From positions 124,001-188,000 of the forward strand of contig NZ_VFML01000001.1 of NCBI RefSeq assembly GCF_006715045.1: a stretch of DNA of 64,000 nt, read 5' to 3'. The number at the start of each line of letters is the position of its first letter. Positions within the stretch are counted from its first letter, which is position 1. A model generated the notes under the pieces. It saw nothing but the letters and a program-made list of their open reading frames with translations. It was not told the DNA's origin and ran no database searches. This DNA is from Amycolatopsis cihanbeyliensis (GTDB lineage Bacteria > Actinomycetota > Actinomycetes > Mycobacteriales > Pseudonocardiaceae). Below, one piece after another: positions 17,794-26,457 of this stretch. The position numbers and the translations under genes were made by a program.

Positions 17794-18692
17794 CGGGTTC
17801 CCTTCCGCCCGGGTCGGGTCTTGGCCCGCCGGCAGCGCTGTCGCTGGGTGCCGAGGCCGGCGACCTCGGTTTCGACCAGGTCGCCGGGCCTCAGGTACGG
17901 CTCGTCGGGTCGGCCCAGTGCCACCCCGCCGGGTGAGCCGGTGAGCACCACGTCGCCCGGCTCCAGCACCAGGAACTGGCTGAGGTACCACAGCAGCCAC
18001 GGCACCTCGAAGATCATTTCCGTGGTACTGGAGTGCTGCATGAGCCTGCCGTTGACCCGGCAGGTCAACCTCAGTGAGCCGAGGTCGCCCACCTCGTCCG
18101 GCGTGACCAGGTAGGGGCCGAGCGGGCTGAACGACTCGAACGACTTGCCCTTCAACCACTGGCCACCGCGGTCCAGCAGCCAGCCGCGTTCGGAGACGTC
18201 GTTGGCCGTGCAGAGCCCGGCAAGGTGGCCGAGGGCGGCGTGCTGGTCAGGCAGGTACCGGGCCCGGCGTCCGATTACCACCGCCAGCTCGACCTCCCAG
18301 TCGGTGCGGTCGCCGCCGGGCGGGATGAGCAGGTCGTCGTACGGCCCGGACAGCGTCCACGGCGACTTGCTCGCCACCACCGGCTCGGCGGGGACCGGCA
18401 TGCCCGCGTCCTCGGCGTGGTCGCGGTAGTTCAACCCGATGGACACCAGGTGCCCGCCCGGCCGCACCGCTGGGCCCACCCGCCGCGCACCCGGGTCCAC
18501 CCGCGGCAGCCGGGTCGCCTCGGCGGCGAGCCGGCCGGCCAGGTCGGTGAGGAAGTCCGGATCCAGGGCCGATCCGGTCCAGTCGGACACCCATGCCGAG
18601 ACATCCCGCACGACGCCCTCGCGATCGAGTACGCACGGTCGTTCCCGGCCAGGTGGCCCCACTCGTAGCAGTCGCACGTCCGACCCGCTCAC
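17790..18692 (-). CDS. Fumarylacetoacetate hydrolase (FAH) family protein
   Basis: A 300-residue protein with a GTG start that overlaps the thioesterase stop (GTGA, 18689-18692). The catalytic C-terminal FAH domain is clear: SIGLNYRDHAEDAG, the substrate segment PWTLSGP, metal-binding acidic residues in DWEVELAVVIG, and TANDVSERGW. The tail VLEPGDVVLTGSPGGVALG is also typical. Members hydrolyse C-C bonds in 1,3-dicarbonyl acids, decarboxylate oxaloacetate or isomerise 2-oxo acids, all with Mg. Inside an acyl-forming operon it could cleave or decarboxylate a beta-diketo intermediate. The specific reaction is unknown. Confidence 0.88.
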   Translation of the reverse strand: MSGSDVRLLRVGPPGRERPCVLDREGVVRDVSAWVSDWTGSALDPDFLTDLAGRLAAEATRLPRVDPGARRVGPAVRPGGHLVSIGLNYRDHAEDAGMPVPAEPVVASKSPWTLSGPYDDLLIPPGGDRTDWEVELAVVIGRRARYLPDQHAALGHLAGLCTANDVSERGWLLDRGGQWLKGKSFESFSPLGPYLVTPDEVGDLGSLRLTCRVNGRLMQHSSTTEMIFEVPWLLWYLSQFLVLEPGDVVLTGSPGGVALGRPDEPYLRPGDLVETEVAGLGTQRQRCRRAKTRPGRKGTR

Positions 18693-19105
18693 CCGGCCGG
18701 TTCCTCGAGGTACTTCTCGAAGAACGCGATCTCCTCGTCGGTGAGCCGCCGGGGACGCCGCTTCACGTAGTCGAACGGCGCCATCACGGTGGCCGCACTG
18801 GCGTAGCGCAGATCCCCGTCCTTGATCTCGCCCGCGATCGTCACCGTTGCGGTGCCGAGGTCGGTCACCCACAGTTCGATGTCCACCGGGACGTGCCGGT
18901 GCACGAGTTGTCGCTTGTAGTCGATCTCGTGCCGCACCACGACCGAGCCGTCCTTGAAGAAGGCGTCCCCTTCGGTCTGCCCCAACCGGAAGATGAAGTC
19001 GACCCTGGCCTCCTCCAGCAGGCGGAGGAAGACCACGTTGTTGACGATCCCGTACACGTCCATGTCCGCCCAGCGCAACGGGCAGCGGTACAGATGCGAT
19101 GCCAT
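18689..19105 (-). CDS. Hot-dog fold acyl-CoA/ACP thioesterase (4HBT family)
   Basis: A 138-residue 4-hydroxybenzoyl-CoA-thioesterase-like protein. The signature is RWADMDVYGIVNNVVFLRLLE, which I cite only in part: the catalytic Asp is in ADMDVYG (Asp16), followed by VNN and the long helix of the hot-dog fold. The beta strands VVVRHEIDYKRQL, ELWVTDLG and YASAATVMAPFD follow in the expected order. It would release an acyl chain from CoA or ACP. It is coupled to the FAH gene downstream by a GTGA overlap and starts 2 bp after the oxidase gene ends, so it belongs to the same operon. The length is normal for the family. Confidence 0.88.
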   Translation of the reverse strand: MASHLYRCPLRWADMDVYGIVNNVVFLRLLEEARVDFIFRLGQTEGDAFFKDGSVVVRHEIDYKRQLVHRHVPVDIELWVTDLGTATVTIAGEIKDGDLRYASAATVMAPFDYVKRRPRRLTDEEIAFFEKYLEEPAG

Positions 19106-19107
19106 GG

Positions 19108-20952
19108 TCACCGCCCGCCTGGGTTCGCGCCCGCAACGGCCTGGAACGCGCTGACGTAGTCGTCGGCGGCGATCGGCGCGCGGAGCAGTTCGGGGGAGAG
19201 TTGGAAGCCGTCGATCAGCGGTGTGACGTACGGGAGCAGCGCGACGCACAGCGAGTCGAGTTCGCCGGGCACGGCCAGTACCTGTTCGGCGGTGAGCAGG
19301 CCGCGCGCGAGGTACCAGCCTGCGTCGCGCTGGAGCTCGGTCAGCCCGTAGAGGCGGGCCAGGGTGTGCAAGGCTGTCCGGGCGTCCTCGGTCGCGGCGC
19401 CCTCGGCGGCGACGTGGAAGCGTTCCACCGCGATCCGGACCCCACGCGTGCGGGCCATCGCCAGTGCGGTGTTCAGTACCTGGTTCCATGCCTCCAGGTA
19501 GCTCCCCGATGCCTCGTCCAGCACCGCACGCGCCTGCCCGTGCAGTAGCCGTTCCCGATGCGACAGGGCCGCGATGTGCAAGCGCGGATCGAGCAGGCTG
19601 TATGCGCCGGGCGGCGGGGCCGGGTTGTCCGGCTCGTGGCCACGCTGCGCGAGCAACTGGCCCGCGGTGGTGGCGAGTAGCACCTGGTTGTCGCCCTCCG
19701 CGGTGACCAGACCTTGCAGCAGTGAGCCGTAGTCGGCGATCCGGTTGGCGCTGAAGATTCCCTGTGCGCCGCAGCGTTCGCGGCAGACCGCGACCACTTC
19801 GGTCATCTCCCATGTGGACAGTGTCTTGGTCACGGAGATCAGCACGTTCAGGTCGTTGCCGCCGGAGCTGGTCACGTACTCGTGCTTGGCGTGGTTGAGC
19901 AGGAAGGTCATCGCGTAGGTTCTCGCCAGTGCGGTGAACAGCGCGAGCTGGTGGCTGCGGTACTCCAGGACCGGAAGGTCGTTGCGGCCCGGCGCGTTGG
20001 TTCGCCGCTGCTGCGCGTAGCGCAATGCGATGTATACGCTGGCGCGTCCCGCGCCGACCGCCGAACTGGACACGCACAACCGGCCGGGCATGATACGGCT
20101 CATCGTACGCAGGAACCGTTTGCGGTGATTTCCTCCGACGGTACGGAACGTTCCGTCCGCGAGGAACTCACCCATGTCACCGAGCAGCAGGCTGCGCCGG
20201 GGTAGTCGCATCTGGTCGAACCAGGTCAGGCCGTTGTCCAGGCCCTGCACCGGTTTCTCGGGGCACGGCGCGGTGTGCACACCCGGCCGCGGGCCGCGCT
20301 CGTCGCAGAGCTCCACCAGAAAGGGAAAGACGCCGTGGTCCGTGCCGTCGGCCTGTAGCCGGGCCAGCACAACAGCGATCTTCGGGATGTCGTTGAACCC
20401 GCTGTAGGACATGTACTTCTGTGCGAGCGCGTCCGGCGTGTGTAACACGAACGTGTCGGTTGCACGGTCGTATACCGCTTCGGTACGCATGGCCGCGACA
20501 TTGTTGCCGTAGCCCAGCTCGGTGGCCATGTAGGGACCGAAGGACGACAGGCTGTCCAGTTCTTCGACGTAGTCGGCGATGTCGGCACGGTCGATGCCGT
20601 GGTCGAACACCGTGCCGAAGCACAGGTTGTAGTGCACCATCAGCAGCGAGAAGGTCGATACGTCCAGCAGCGAGGGCCATTCGGCCAGCGCGAACAGCCG
20701 CCTGGGGTCGCGCAGGATCTCCCGCGGCCGTTCCAGCCGGCCGTGGATGTGGCGGCTGCGTTCGTAGGCGAGTCGCCCCGCCTCGGGCAGGCTGAGTCCT
20801 TCCCGCGGGTCGAAGACAGGGTCGAGCAACGCCGCTCGAATGTCGGCGTGCACGCGTTCGTAGCTGCCGGCGAACAGGAGCCGGGTCAGCTCGGCACGAG
20901 GATCCGCGTCACCGCGCACGGTACCGAGCGCTGGCGTGCTTACCGTGGTCAT
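19108..20952 (-). CDS. FAD-dependent acyl-CoA oxidase
   Basis: A 614-residue protein of the acyl-CoA oxidase family, which introduces a 2,3-double bond into acyl-CoA and passes electrons to oxygen. The N-terminal all-helical region and the FAD/substrate segment (SYSGFNDIPKIAVVLARL) are followed by the WFDQMRLPRRSLLLGD stretch. The C-terminal half carries HEYVTSSGGNDLNVLIS and CRERCGAQGIFSANRI, in the position of the R-CGG-G motif. Length and two-domain C-terminus fit acyl-CoA oxidases rather than the 380-residue dehydrogenases. A strong ribosome site (aggaaagga) precedes the ATG. In this operon it probably desaturates the chain made by the adjacent ketosynthases. Confidence 0.88.
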   Translation of the reverse strand: MTTVSTPALGTVRGDADPRAELTRLLFAGSYERVHADIRAALLDPVFDPREGLSLPEAGRLAYERSRHIHGRLERPREILRDPRRLFALAEWPSLLDVSTFSLLMVHYNLCFGTVFDHGIDRADIADYVEELDSLSSFGPYMATELGYGNNVAAMRTEAVYDRATDTFVLHTPDALAQKYMSYSGFNDIPKIAVVLARLQADGTDHGVFPFLVELCDERGPRPGVHTAPCPEKPVQGLDNGLTWFDQMRLPRRSLLLGDMGEFLADGTFRTVGGNHRKRFLRTMSRIMPGRLCVSSSAVGAGRASVYIALRYAQQRRTNAPGRNDLPVLEYRSHQLALFTALARTYAMTFLLNHAKHEYVTSSGGNDLNVLISVTKTLSTWEMTEVVAVCRERCGAQGIFSANRIADYGSLLQGLVTAEGDNQVLLATTAGQLLAQRGHEPDNPAPPPGAYSLLDPRLHIAALSHRERLLHGQARAVLDEASGSYLEAWNQVLNTALAMARTRGVRIAVERFHVAAEGAATEDARTALHTLARLYGLTELQRDAGWYLARGLLTAEQVLAVPGELDSLCVALLPYVTPLIDGFQLSPELLRAPIAADDYVSAFQAVAGANPGGR

Positions 20953-20997
20953 CGAACGTTTCCTTTCCTCGGTCGGTTCCGCCCGCCGACAGCGAGA

Positions 20998-22212
20998 TCA
21001 CGCGGCGATGAGCAATGCGGTGTTCTGGCCGCCGAAGCCGAAGGAGTTGCTGAGCGCGACGCCGACCCGGCCCGGACGTGCGGCCTTGAAGACGAGGTCG
21101 AGGTCGATTTCGGGGTCGGGGTCGGTCAGGCCGGCGGTCGGCGGGATGAGGTCGTACCGCACGGCGAGCGCGGCATAGGCGGCTTCGATCGCCGCCGCCG
21201 CGCCGAGCGGGTGTCCGGTCACGCCCTTGGTCGAGCTGACCGGCACCTCCGGGGCGACCGCCGAGCGGATCACGCCGGCCTCGGTACGGTCGTTCATCGG
21301 GGTGGACGTACCGTGTGCGTTGACGTAGCCGATGTCCGCGCCGGTGATGCCGGCGTCGGCCAGTGCCGCGCGGATCGCCAGCGTGGCGCCCGAACCCTCG
21401 GGATGCGGTGAGGTCACGTGGTGCGCGTCGGCAGAGGCGCCGTAACCGATGGCGCGGGCCAGTACACCGGCGCCGCGGGCCCTGGCGTGCTCCTCGGATT
21501 CCAGCACCATCACCCCGGCGCCCTCGCCGAGCACGAACCCGTCCCGCGCGACGTCGAACGGCCGGGACGCCGTGCCGGGATCGCGGTTGCGCGACAGCGC
21601 GCGCATCCTGGCGAACGCCGAGACGTACAGCGGGGTGACCGGCGCCTCGGCGCCACCGGCGATCACGATGTCGGCCGCACCGAGCCGGAGCAGATCCCGG
21701 CCGATCCCGATCGCGGAAGCACCGGAGGCGCACGCGGTGCACGGCGCGAGGCACGGGCCGGTGGCGCCGAGCTCGATCGCGAGCTGTCCGGCCGCCATGT
21801 TGAGCAGGCCCATCGGGAGGGTGAGCGGCGAGACGTCCGCGGGGCCGTCGGCCAGCAGTGTCTGGTGCTGCCGCTCGAGGGTGCCGGTGCCACCGGCCCC
21901 GGAGCCGATCAGCACCGCCACCCGGGAGCCTTCCCATTCCCGCGGGTCGAGCCCGGCGTGCCGCAGCGCCTCGTATGCCGCGGCGATGGCGAAGGCGGTG
22001 TAGCGATCCCACTGCCTGGCACCGCGCAGTCCCGCCTCGGTAGGGGAGAACCCGGGCACCCGGCAGGATATGCGCACCGGCAGCTCGTCGAGTTCGGGGT
22101 CCATCCCCGCGGCCGGCTCGCCGTCGACGACATGTGCCCAGTTCGCGTCCACCCCGGTTCCAGCAGGGCTCACCAGCCCGATCCCGGTGATCGCCGCGCT
22201 GAATGTGGACAT
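20998..22212 (-). CDS. Beta-ketoacyl-ACP synthase II (FabF-like KS)
   Basis: A 404-residue elongating ketosynthase that condenses an acyl chain with malonyl-ACP. The catalytic triad is intact: Cys161 in PCTACASG, His300 in NAHGTSTPMND, His334 in STKGVTGHPLGA, with Lys329 beside it. The final NSFGFGGQN motif is present. The ATG overlaps the ACP stop (TGATG), so it is coupled to the carrier gene. Unlike a type II polyketide cluster, no chain-length-factor partner lies beside it. Together with KASIII and a private ACP it could build a short chain, taking reduction steps from the housekeeping fatty acid synthase because no ketoreductase or dehydratase is encoded here. Confidence 0.93.
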   Translation of the reverse strand: MSTFSAAITGIGLVSPAGTGVDANWAHVVDGEPAAGMDPELDELPVRISCRVPGFSPTEAGLRGARQWDRYTAFAIAAAYEALRHAGLDPREWEGSRVAVLIGSGAGGTGTLERQHQTLLADGPADVSPLTLPMGLLNMAAGQLAIELGATGPCLAPCTACASGASAIGIGRDLLRLGAADIVIAGGAEAPVTPLYVSAFARMRALSRNRDPGTASRPFDVARDGFVLGEGAGVMVLESEEHARARGAGVLARAIGYGASADAHHVTSPHPEGSGATLAIRAALADAGITGADIGYVNAHGTSTPMNDRTEAGVIRSAVAPEVPVSSTKGVTGHPLGAAAAIEAAYAALAVRYDLIPPTAGLTDPDPEIDLDLVFKAARPGRVGVALSNSFGFGGQNTALLIAA

Positions 22213-22463
22213 CAGGTGGTCACGCCCCTCTCGGCGGACCTCTCCTCCACCTTGTCGACGACCTCGCCGATCGTGGAGACCTCGGCCATCTCGTCGTCGG
22301 TCAGGTTCAGACCGAGCTGCTTGTTGATGGCGGTGACGAGCTCGATCTGGGACAGGGAATCGAGGTCGATGTCGTCGAAGGTTGCGGTGGAGCTGACCGT
22401 TTCGGGGGCGACGTCGAATCGGCGGGTCAGGATCCCGACAATCGATTCGTAGGCAGTGCTCAT
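22212..22463 (-). CDS. Acyl carrier protein
   Basis: An 83-residue acyl carrier protein. The phosphopantetheine site is Ser36 in DIDLDSLSQIELV, preceded by an acidic stretch and followed by the helix with LNLTDDEMAEVSTIGEVV. I chose ATG 22463 because a ggaggagag ribosome site ends right before it; an in-frame start 30 bases upstream lacks one. It sits between KASIII and KASII, overlapping the latter, so it is dedicated to this operon. It differs from the NRPS carrier domains by DSL in place of GGHSL. Confidence 0.92.
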   Translation of the reverse strand: MSTAYESIVGILTRRFDVAPETVSSTATFDDIDLDSLSQIELVTAINKQLGLNLTDDEMAEVSTIGEVVDKVEERSAERGVTT

Positions 22464-22489
22464 CTCTCCTCCAGTGCGTCGCGATACCG

Positions 22490-23509
22490 TCAACTGACGG
22501 CGTCGATCGGAATATCGGGCCAGACCAGCGCCGTGGAGCCCCAGGAAAGGCCGGCACCGAACGCGGACAGCAGCACCCGCTGGCCGGGTTCCAGCCCTCC
22601 CCGATCGAAGATGTCGTTGAGCAGCAACGGGATCGAGGCGGCCAGGGTGTTACCTACCCGGTCGATATTGACTGCCACTCGCTGCTCGGGCAACTGCAGT
22701 TCCTCGGCTACGGCGCGGACGATGCGGACGTTGGCCTGGTGACCCACGAACCAGTCGACATCGGCGGCCGACCAGCCGATGCGGTCGAGCACCCGCCGGG
22801 TCGAGGTGGTCATCCGTTCCACGGCTTGGACGAACAGGGGACGGCCTGCCATCTGCAGGTACCAGTCACGTGTCGGCACCGTGTCGAACCCGAGGCCGTT
22901 CCGGGCTGAGCGCTGCCTCGAGCCGCCCGCGGGGATGGCGAGCAGATCGGCGTGCGCGCCGTCGCTACCCAGATCGAAGGGGCCGAGCGCACCCGGTTCG
23001 TCCGGTTCGCCCGCGCGCAGTACGACGGCGCCCGCACCGTCGCCGAAGATCGGTGCGGTGTTGCGATCGCCGGGATCGACCAAGGTGGTGAAGGCCTCCG
23101 CGCCGATCAGCAACACCTTCCGCGCCACCCCGGCGGCGATGAGCCCGGCCGAGGTGGCCAGGCCGTAGGGGAACCCGCTGCAGGCGGAGGTCAGGTCGAA
23201 CGCGGCCACCGTGTCGACACCCAGCAGGTGGGCCACCTCGGGTGCTACGGCAGGACACAGCCGGTCGAACGATGTCGTCGACACCACCACAGCATCTACT
23301 GTGGACTCATCAGCGGACTTCAGCGCGCGTGCACCGGCCTCCACGGCGAGGTCGCGGGTGGACAGTCCGCCGGTCACCATTCTGCGCTCGCGAATGCCGG
23401 TCCGTGTCGTGATCCATTCGTCCGTGGTGTCGAGGTTCGCGCACAGGTCTTCGTTCGTGACGACTCTCGAGGGCAGCCACGAGCCGAGTCCCGTGATTAC
23501 CGCAGCCAT
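22490..23509 (-). CDS. Beta-ketoacyl-ACP synthase III (FabH-like)
   Basis: A 339-residue initiating ketosynthase that condenses an acyl-CoA starter with malonyl-ACP. The triad is Cys110 in TSACSGF, His257 in VGHQANVRI and Asn287 in DRVGNTLAAS. The start is ATG 23509, preceded by agagga. It is the first gene of the operon that runs down to 15114. Actinobacterial FabH enzymes commonly use isobutyryl-, isovaleryl- or 2-methylbutyryl-CoA. With an aminotransferase for branched-chain amino acids in the same operon, a branched starter is the natural guess. FabH-like acyltransferases that form esters also exist and are not excluded. Confidence 0.93.
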   Translation of the reverse strand: MAAVITGLGSWLPSRVVTNEDLCANLDTTDEWITTRTGIRERRMVTGGLSTRDLAVEAGARALKSADESTVDAVVVSTTSFDRLCPAVAPEVAHLLGVDTVAAFDLTSACSGFPYGLATSAGLIAAGVARKVLLIGAEAFTTLVDPGDRNTAPIFGDGAGAVVLRAGEPDEPGALGPFDLGSDGAHADLLAIPAGGSRQRSARNGLGFDTVPTRDWYLQMAGRPLFVQAVERMTTSTRRVLDRIGWSAADVDWFVGHQANVRIVRAVAEELQLPEQRVAVNIDRVGNTLAASIPLLLNDIFDRGGLEPGQRVLLSAFGAGLSWGSTALVWPDIPIDAVS

Positions 23510-23625
23510 GGTGATCCTCTCATCAGCATCGCAGGCAGGAAGGACGAACCGAGTACGTGACCGCCTTGGGCCGGCGTCAACCACCGCTGCCAGTCTCACC
23601 ACGGGATCGGCGGTACCTCAACGGA

Positions 23626-23661
23626 CCTTTGGTACTAGCCTGTTGGTGCGTGTACCAAAGG
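23626..23661. promoter_or_regulatory. 10-bp perfect inverted repeat in the fabH/oxidase divergent promoter region
   Basis: CCTTTGGTAC (23626-23635) and GTACCAAAGG (23652-23661) are perfect complements separated by 16 bases. The repeat lies between divergent genes, 41 bp before the oxidase ATG and 116 bp before the fabH ATG. It could be an operator for both promoters. No regulator gene is adjacent, so the binding protein is unknown. Confidence 0.6.
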
Positions 23662-23702
23662 ACATTGCCGTGATCCGGTCGGTGTCGAATAGATTCCCGG
23701 GT

Positions 23703-25094
23703 ATGGCCGCGACACTTCCCGCAGCCCGCGACACCCTCCCGGTGACCACAGATCCGGACGTGTTGGCAGGCTACGCGCACGACCGGGCCGAGGGTGCTGA
23801 GTACTCGCTGCCGGCCGCCGTGGCGCGGCCACGCGACACCGAGGAGGTTGCCGCGGTGGTGGCGTACTGCGCCGAACACGGCATACCCGTGGTGGCACGC
23901 GGCGCCGGCACCGGGCTGTCCGGGGGCGCGAACGGCATGGCCAGTGCTGTGGTCGTGTCATTCGAGGCAATGGACGCCATCGTGCGCATCGACCCGGACG
24001 AGCGGGTCGCGGTGGTGCAGGCGGGTGTGGTCAATGACGACCTGCGACGCGTCTGCGCCGAGCACGGCGTGTGGTATCCACCGGATCCGTCCAGCTCGCC
24101 ATGGTCGACCATCGGCGGCAATGTCGCCACGAACGCCGGCGGCGTCTGCTGTGTGAAGTACGGCGTGACCAAGGACTACGTGCTCGGTTTGCAGGCCGTG
24201 GTGGGGCGCGGCGAGGTGGTACGACTCGGGCGCCGCACCGCCAAGGGCGTGGCGGGCTACGACCTGGCCGGCCTGATGGTCGGCTCGGAGGGCACGCTCG
24301 GGCTGATCACCGAGATCACCGTGCGGCTGCGCGGGGCGCGTGCGGCCGAGCACACCGTCGTGGGCTACTTCGACGACATCTCGGCGGCCGGCCAGGCAGT
24401 CACCGCCGTCACCGCGTCCGGTGTCGTGGTCAGCGCCCTCGAACTGGTCGATCGCTACTGCCTGCGGGCGGTGGACGAGTGGAAGAAGATGGGCCTCACC
24501 GACGGCGGTTCGGTGTTGTTGCTGGCCCGCTGCGACGGGCCGGGACAGGCCGGCGAGGCGGAGGCCGAGGTCGTGCTGGACTGTTTCGCCCGGTCGGGTG
24601 CCACCTGGAGTGCCCGCTCCGGCGACGAGACCGAGGCCGAAGCCCTGTTCATGGCGAGGCGGCTGGTCCTTCCCGCGCTGGAACGTCTCGGCCAGGTGCT
24701 CACCGAGGACGTCTGTGTGCCGCGGATGCTCGTGCCGGAGATGCTCGGGGCGATCGAGCGAATCTCCGCCGAGCACGAGGTGCACATCGCCAGCCTCGCA
24801 CATGCCGGTGACGGCAACCTGCATCCGATGGTCGTCGTGCCACCAGGGGACGGCGCGGCGCGGCGAAGGGGACATCGGGCCTTCGAGCGGATCGTGGACG
24901 AAGCCATCCGGCTGGGTGGCACGGTGACCGGCGAGCACGGGGTGGGGCAGCTCAAGATGCGCGGGTTCGCCGACGAGGTGGGTCCGGTGGTGCTCGGCAT
25001 GCATCGGGCGATCAAGTCGGCGCTGGACCCGGTCGGGATCTTCAACCCGGGCCGGGTGTTCGCGGCCGAGCCTGCAGGTGACGACGCCACCTGA
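23703..25094 (+). CDS. FAD-linked oxidase, GlcD/D-lactate dehydrogenase family
   Basis: A 463-residue flavoprotein of the vanillyl-alcohol-oxidase fold. The N-terminal FAD-binding domain shows ARGAGTGLSGGANG and PPDPSSSPWSTIGGNVATN. The substrate domain ends with HAGDGNLHP, TGEHGVGQLKMRG and FNPGRVF, all standard for GlcD and D-lactate dehydrogenases. It oxidises a 2-hydroxy acid to a 2-oxo acid. ATG 23703 has a poor ribosome site and a GTG about 50 bases upstream is possible. It is divergent from the fabH operon across a region with a strong inverted repeat, so the two may be co-regulated. It could supply 2-oxo acids for the operon's aminotransferase, although general metabolism is equally possible. 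Confidence 0.9.
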   Translation: MAATLPAARDTLPVTTDPDVLAGYAHDRAEGAEYSLPAAVARPRDTEEVAAVVAYCAEHGIPVVARGAGTGLSGGANGMASAVVVSFEAMDAIVRIDPDERVAVVQAGVVNDDLRRVCAEHGVWYPPDPSSSPWSTIGGNVATNAGGVCCVKYGVTKDYVLGLQAVVGRGEVVRLGRRTAKGVAGYDLAGLMVGSEGTLGLITEITVRLRGARAAEHTVVGYFDDISAAGQAVTAVTASGVVVSALELVDRYCLRAVDEWKKMGLTDGGSVLLLARCDGPGQAGEAEAEVVLDCFARSGATWSARSGDETEAEALFMARRLVLPALERLGQVLTEDVCVPRMLVPEMLGAIERISAEHEVHIASLAHAGDGNLHPMVVVPPGDGAARRRGHRAFERIVDEAIRLGGTVTGEHGVGQLKMRGFADEVGPVVLGMHRAIKSALDPVGIFNPGRVFAAEPAGDDAT

Positions 25095-25127
25095 CCGCAC
25101 CGGCCCTGCGCCGTCGACGGTGTCGAT

Positions 25128-25700
25128 CTAGCAGGGAGTGGTGTCCTGCCAGCCGGCGAAGCGGCGCTGCCCGTACAGCAGCGGCGGCTGACCGGTGTGT
25201 TCCAGTTGACGCACCCGCCCGAAAACCACCATATGGTCCGCGGCGTCGATGTAGCGGTCCACCGTGCACTCCAGCATCGAGTGCGCGTGCTGGGTCAGCC
25301 ACGGCATCCGCAGTCCGGTGGTGTGCTGCCACGGGATCCCGGCGAACCGGTCCGCTCCCTGCTTGGCGAAGGTCCGCGCGATCGGGGCGCCCTGGTCGTT
25401 CAGCAGGTTCACCGCGAACGCGCCGCGAGCGCGGACCGCGGCGAAGGAACTGCTCTGCCGGTGCAGGCAGACCAGCATCGTCGGTGGCGTGGTGGAGACG
25501 CTGCACAACGAGGTGCAGGTGAGCCCACGCGGATTGCCGTCCGGATCGAGCGTGGTGACCACGGCCACCCCGCTCGGGAAGTAGCTCATCAGCTGGCGGA
25601 AGTCCGCCTCGTCGATATGCCGCCGCTCGACATTCGCCAGAAAACCGGTGGAGCCGGGCACGGTACCTCCCCGTATCGCGTCTGGTGACTCCTCCAGCAT
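25128..25700 (-). CDS. Flavin reductase-like FMN-binding protein
   Basis: A 190-residue protein of the flavin reductase/HpaC family, which reduces FMN or FAD with NAD(P)H for a partner monooxygenase. The fold is recognised from FRQLMSYFPSGVAVVTT, GNPRGLTCTSLCSVSTTPP, the SSSFAAVRARGAFAVNLL strand-helix, and a late HMVVFGRV strand. I chose ATG 25700; upstream codons look non-coding. No two-component monooxygenase is adjacent, so the partner is elsewhere or the protein acts independently. It lies between the convergent FAD oxidase and the ABC transporter genes. Confidence 0.85.
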   Translation of the reverse strand: MLEESPDAIRGGTVPGSTGFLANVERRHIDEADFRQLMSYFPSGVAVVTTLDPDGNPRGLTCTSLCSVSTTPPTMLVCLHRQSSSFAAVRARGAFAVNLLNDQGAPIARTFAKQGADRFAGIPWQHTTGLRMPWLTQHAHSMLECTVDRYIDAADHMVVFGRVRQLEHTGQPPLLYGQRRFAGWQDTTPC

Positions 25701-25743
25701 GTTCGCTCGTGGAACGGCGGGACACGGCCATTCGGGTGAGGTG

Positions 25744-26457
25744 TCAGCCGGTCTCCCCGGCGAGGGTGAAGGAGCGCAGCCGGGCGGTGGCCACGGCGGC
25801 ACCCAGTGCGGTGAGCACGATCGCCAGCAGGGCGGCCGTGATCGGCAGGAGCCGGCCGGTGAGCAGTTCGGTCTGCGCGAGCCCGCCGGCCAGCGTGGTC
25901 GAGTACTCCTGCACGCTCAGCACCCGCGCACCGCCGACGAACCTGGTCAACAGGTTCTCCCAGAGCATGATGTAGACGAGACCGACGGCGACCGGGCGGC
26001 GGGACAGCAGGCTCAGCGCGAGGAACAGCGCGGTGTAGACCAGCGCGCCGACCGCCGTACCGAGGCCGAGCCCGACCGCGAGCCGGGGTGACCCGGCGAT
26101 GGCGCCCGCGATGGCCAGCGGTACGGCGGTGACCGCGGCTGTGGCGCCCCAGGCCACGGCGAGCTTCGTGACGACGATTTCGCTGCGTGGTACGGGTTTG
26201 GACAGGACGTGGGTAATCGTGCCGTCCTCGATCTCCAGTCCCAGTACGCTGCTGCCGATGATCAGCGCGGTGAGCGGCAGGATCACGCCGAGGCCGAGGT
26301 CACCCAGCACGATCGGGCCCCACTGCGCCGGATCCGCCGAGGTGCCGGCGGCCAGCACGGTCAGACCGATGAGCAGCAGGGGCATGGGCAGCAGCAACAG
26401 CAGCCTGCGCCGGCCGAACAGGGCCCGCGCGGTCAGTCCGGCGATGGTGAGATTCAT
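25744..26457 (-). CDS. ABC-2 type transporter permease
   Basis: A 237-residue membrane protein with about six hydrophobic segments, typical of ABC-2 export permeases. The pattern LEIEDGTITHVLSKPVPRSEIVVTKL is the cytoplasmic loop seen in NatB/CcmB-like permeases. The stop of this gene ends the four-gene minus-strand operon, and its ATG overlaps the upstream ATPase stop (ATGA, 26454-26457). It pairs most naturally with that ATPase. The substrate is unknown; the distance from both NRPS clusters gives no clear link. Confidence 0.85.
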   Translation of the reverse strand: MNLTIAGLTARALFGRRRLLLLLPMPLLLIGLTVLAAGTSADPAQWGPIVLGDLGLGVILPLTALIIGSSVLGLEIEDGTITHVLSKPVPRSEIVVTKLAVAWGATAAVTAVPLAIAGAIAGSPRLAVGLGLGTAVGALVYTALFLALSLLSRRPVAVGLVYIMLWENLLTRFVGGARVLSVQEYSTTLAGGLAQTELLTGRLLPITAALLAIVLTALGAAVATARLRSFTLAGETG

